A stretch of DNA of 7,735 bases from Syntrophomonadaceae bacterium. GTDB lineage: Bacteria > Bacillota_B > Syntrophomonadia > Syntrophomonadales > Syntrophomonadaceae. Below, piece after piece: positions 7,375 to 7,735 of this stretch; position 1 is the first letter of the stretch; the number at the start of each line of letters is the position of its first letter. The notes under the pieces were generated by a model. The model was not told the DNA's origin. It worked only from the letters and a program-made list of their open reading frames with translations, and did no database searches. The stretch spans positions 1 to 7,735 of the forward strand of contig DAOUSQ010000042.1 of the NCBI GenBank assembly GCA_030627145.1. Reading direction: 5' to 3'. Position numbers and translations under genes: made by a program.

Positions 7375-7467
7375 ATTAACGCGGATGGTTTATTAAGATT
7401 GGTATAGGGGAGTTTTTTAATAGACGCTGATGGACACTGATTTTGTATGATTTACGTTGATATTTTT
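7375..7467 (+). repeat. Ten-base periodic tract downstream of carB
   Basis: ATTAACGCGGA (7375-7385) is followed by TTTATTAAGATT (7389-7400, identical to 2365-2376). Then come four units spaced exactly 10 bases apart, each beginning TGAT: TGATGGACAC (7428), TGATTTTGTA (7438), TGATTTACGT (7448) and TGATATTTTT (7458). The first resembles AGATGAACAC of the tract after pyrC in the same orientation. ATTAACGCGGA recurs exactly at 7628-7638. Confidence 0.55.
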
Positions 7468-7509
7468 TATAATTGTTGGGGTTCAGGAAAGGATAAATTA
7501 GTCCATTTG

Positions 7510-7619
7510 ATAAACTATATCTAATAAAGATGTATGGGCGAGACATTGGCTCGCCCGGGAACTATACTAAAGAATAGATATGGTAGGAAAGCTGGCGCTT
7601 TCCTGGGACTATAGTTTAT
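7510..7619. other. Candidate three-way-junction structure
   Basis: A 10-base-pair closing stem pairs 7510-7519 (ATAAACTATA) with 7610-7619 (TATAGTTTAT). It encloses two perfect hairpins. The first is GGGCGAG/CTCGCCC (7536-7542 with 7550-7556, loop of 7), and the second is AGGAAAGC/GCTTTCCT (7585-7592 with 7597-7604, loop TGGC). This is the most strongly paired part of the non-coding DNA, and the GC-rich first hairpin contrasts with the AT-rich surroundings. I know no family that it matches. Both strands would fold, so the direction of any transcript is undetermined. Confidence 0.45.
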
Positions 7620-7670
7620 AGAAGCTAATTAACGCGGAATGTTTTGGCTGCTGATTTTTTAAAATAATAA

Positions 7671-7734
7671 GAAAAAAGCTTTGCTTTTTTCCACAGAAAC
7701 TATTCTCTATTCACTATTATCTATTCTCTAATAA
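7671..7734 (+). repeat. Hairpin plus five-heptamer module, copy C (window end)
   Basis: The hairpin arms GAAAAAAGC (7671-7679) and GCTTTTTTC (7683-7691) with loop TTT are identical to copy A. ACAGAAA is at 7693-7699. Five units at 7700-7734 follow: CTATTnn with nn = CT, CA, AT, CT, then terminal CTAATAA. By analogy with copies A and B, a ribosome binding site and a plus-strand gene, perhaps the next pyr gene, should begin just beyond the window end; this is a prediction. Confidence 0.78.
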
Positions 7735-7735
7735 A

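Overview
The window holds four consecutive plus-strand genes of de novo pyrimidine synthesis: pyrB (aspartate carbamoyltransferase), pyrC (dihydroorotase), carA and carB (small and large subunits of carbamoyl-phosphate synthase). The order matches the pyr operon of Bacillota. Together with strong GGAGG-type ribosome binding sites, a GTG start, a type I PyrC and moderately AT-rich DNA, it suggests a low-GC Gram-positive bacterium. A clostridial or Halanaerobiales-like anaerobe is plausible, but the genus cannot be read from the sequence.

Layout: a short leader (1-102) with a perfect hairpin; pyrB (103-1044) overlapping pyrC (1028-2326) by 17 bases; a 222-base gap; carA (2549-3625); a 351-base gap; carB (3977-7192); and 543 bases without a convincing gene (7193-7735), probably leading to the next operon gene. 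No transfer RNA, ribosomal RNA, insertion sequence or CRISPR array is visible.

Together CarA/CarB would make carbamoyl phosphate, PyrB would condense it with aspartate, and PyrC would close the ring to dihydroorotate. The oddity is CarA. It is full length and clearly homologous, but the glutaminase nucleophile Cys is Gly (residue 248), the catalytic His is Asp (residue 333), and a glutamine-contacting Ser is Ala (residue 33). CarB looks intact. The inference is a carbamoyl-phosphate synthase fed by free ammonia, with CarA kept as a structural subunit.

The second notable theme is in the gaps. A module of perfect hairpin, ACAGAAA and exactly five 7-base units (four CTRTTnn, then CTAAYAA) ends a few bases before the ribosome binding sites of carA and carB, and occurs again at the window end. 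A fifth-unit-complete inverted array runs over the last codons and stop of carA. Ten-base periodic tracts follow pyrC and lie downstream of carB. The region after carB also contains two long-range paired structures that could be structured RNA or remnants of small repeats.
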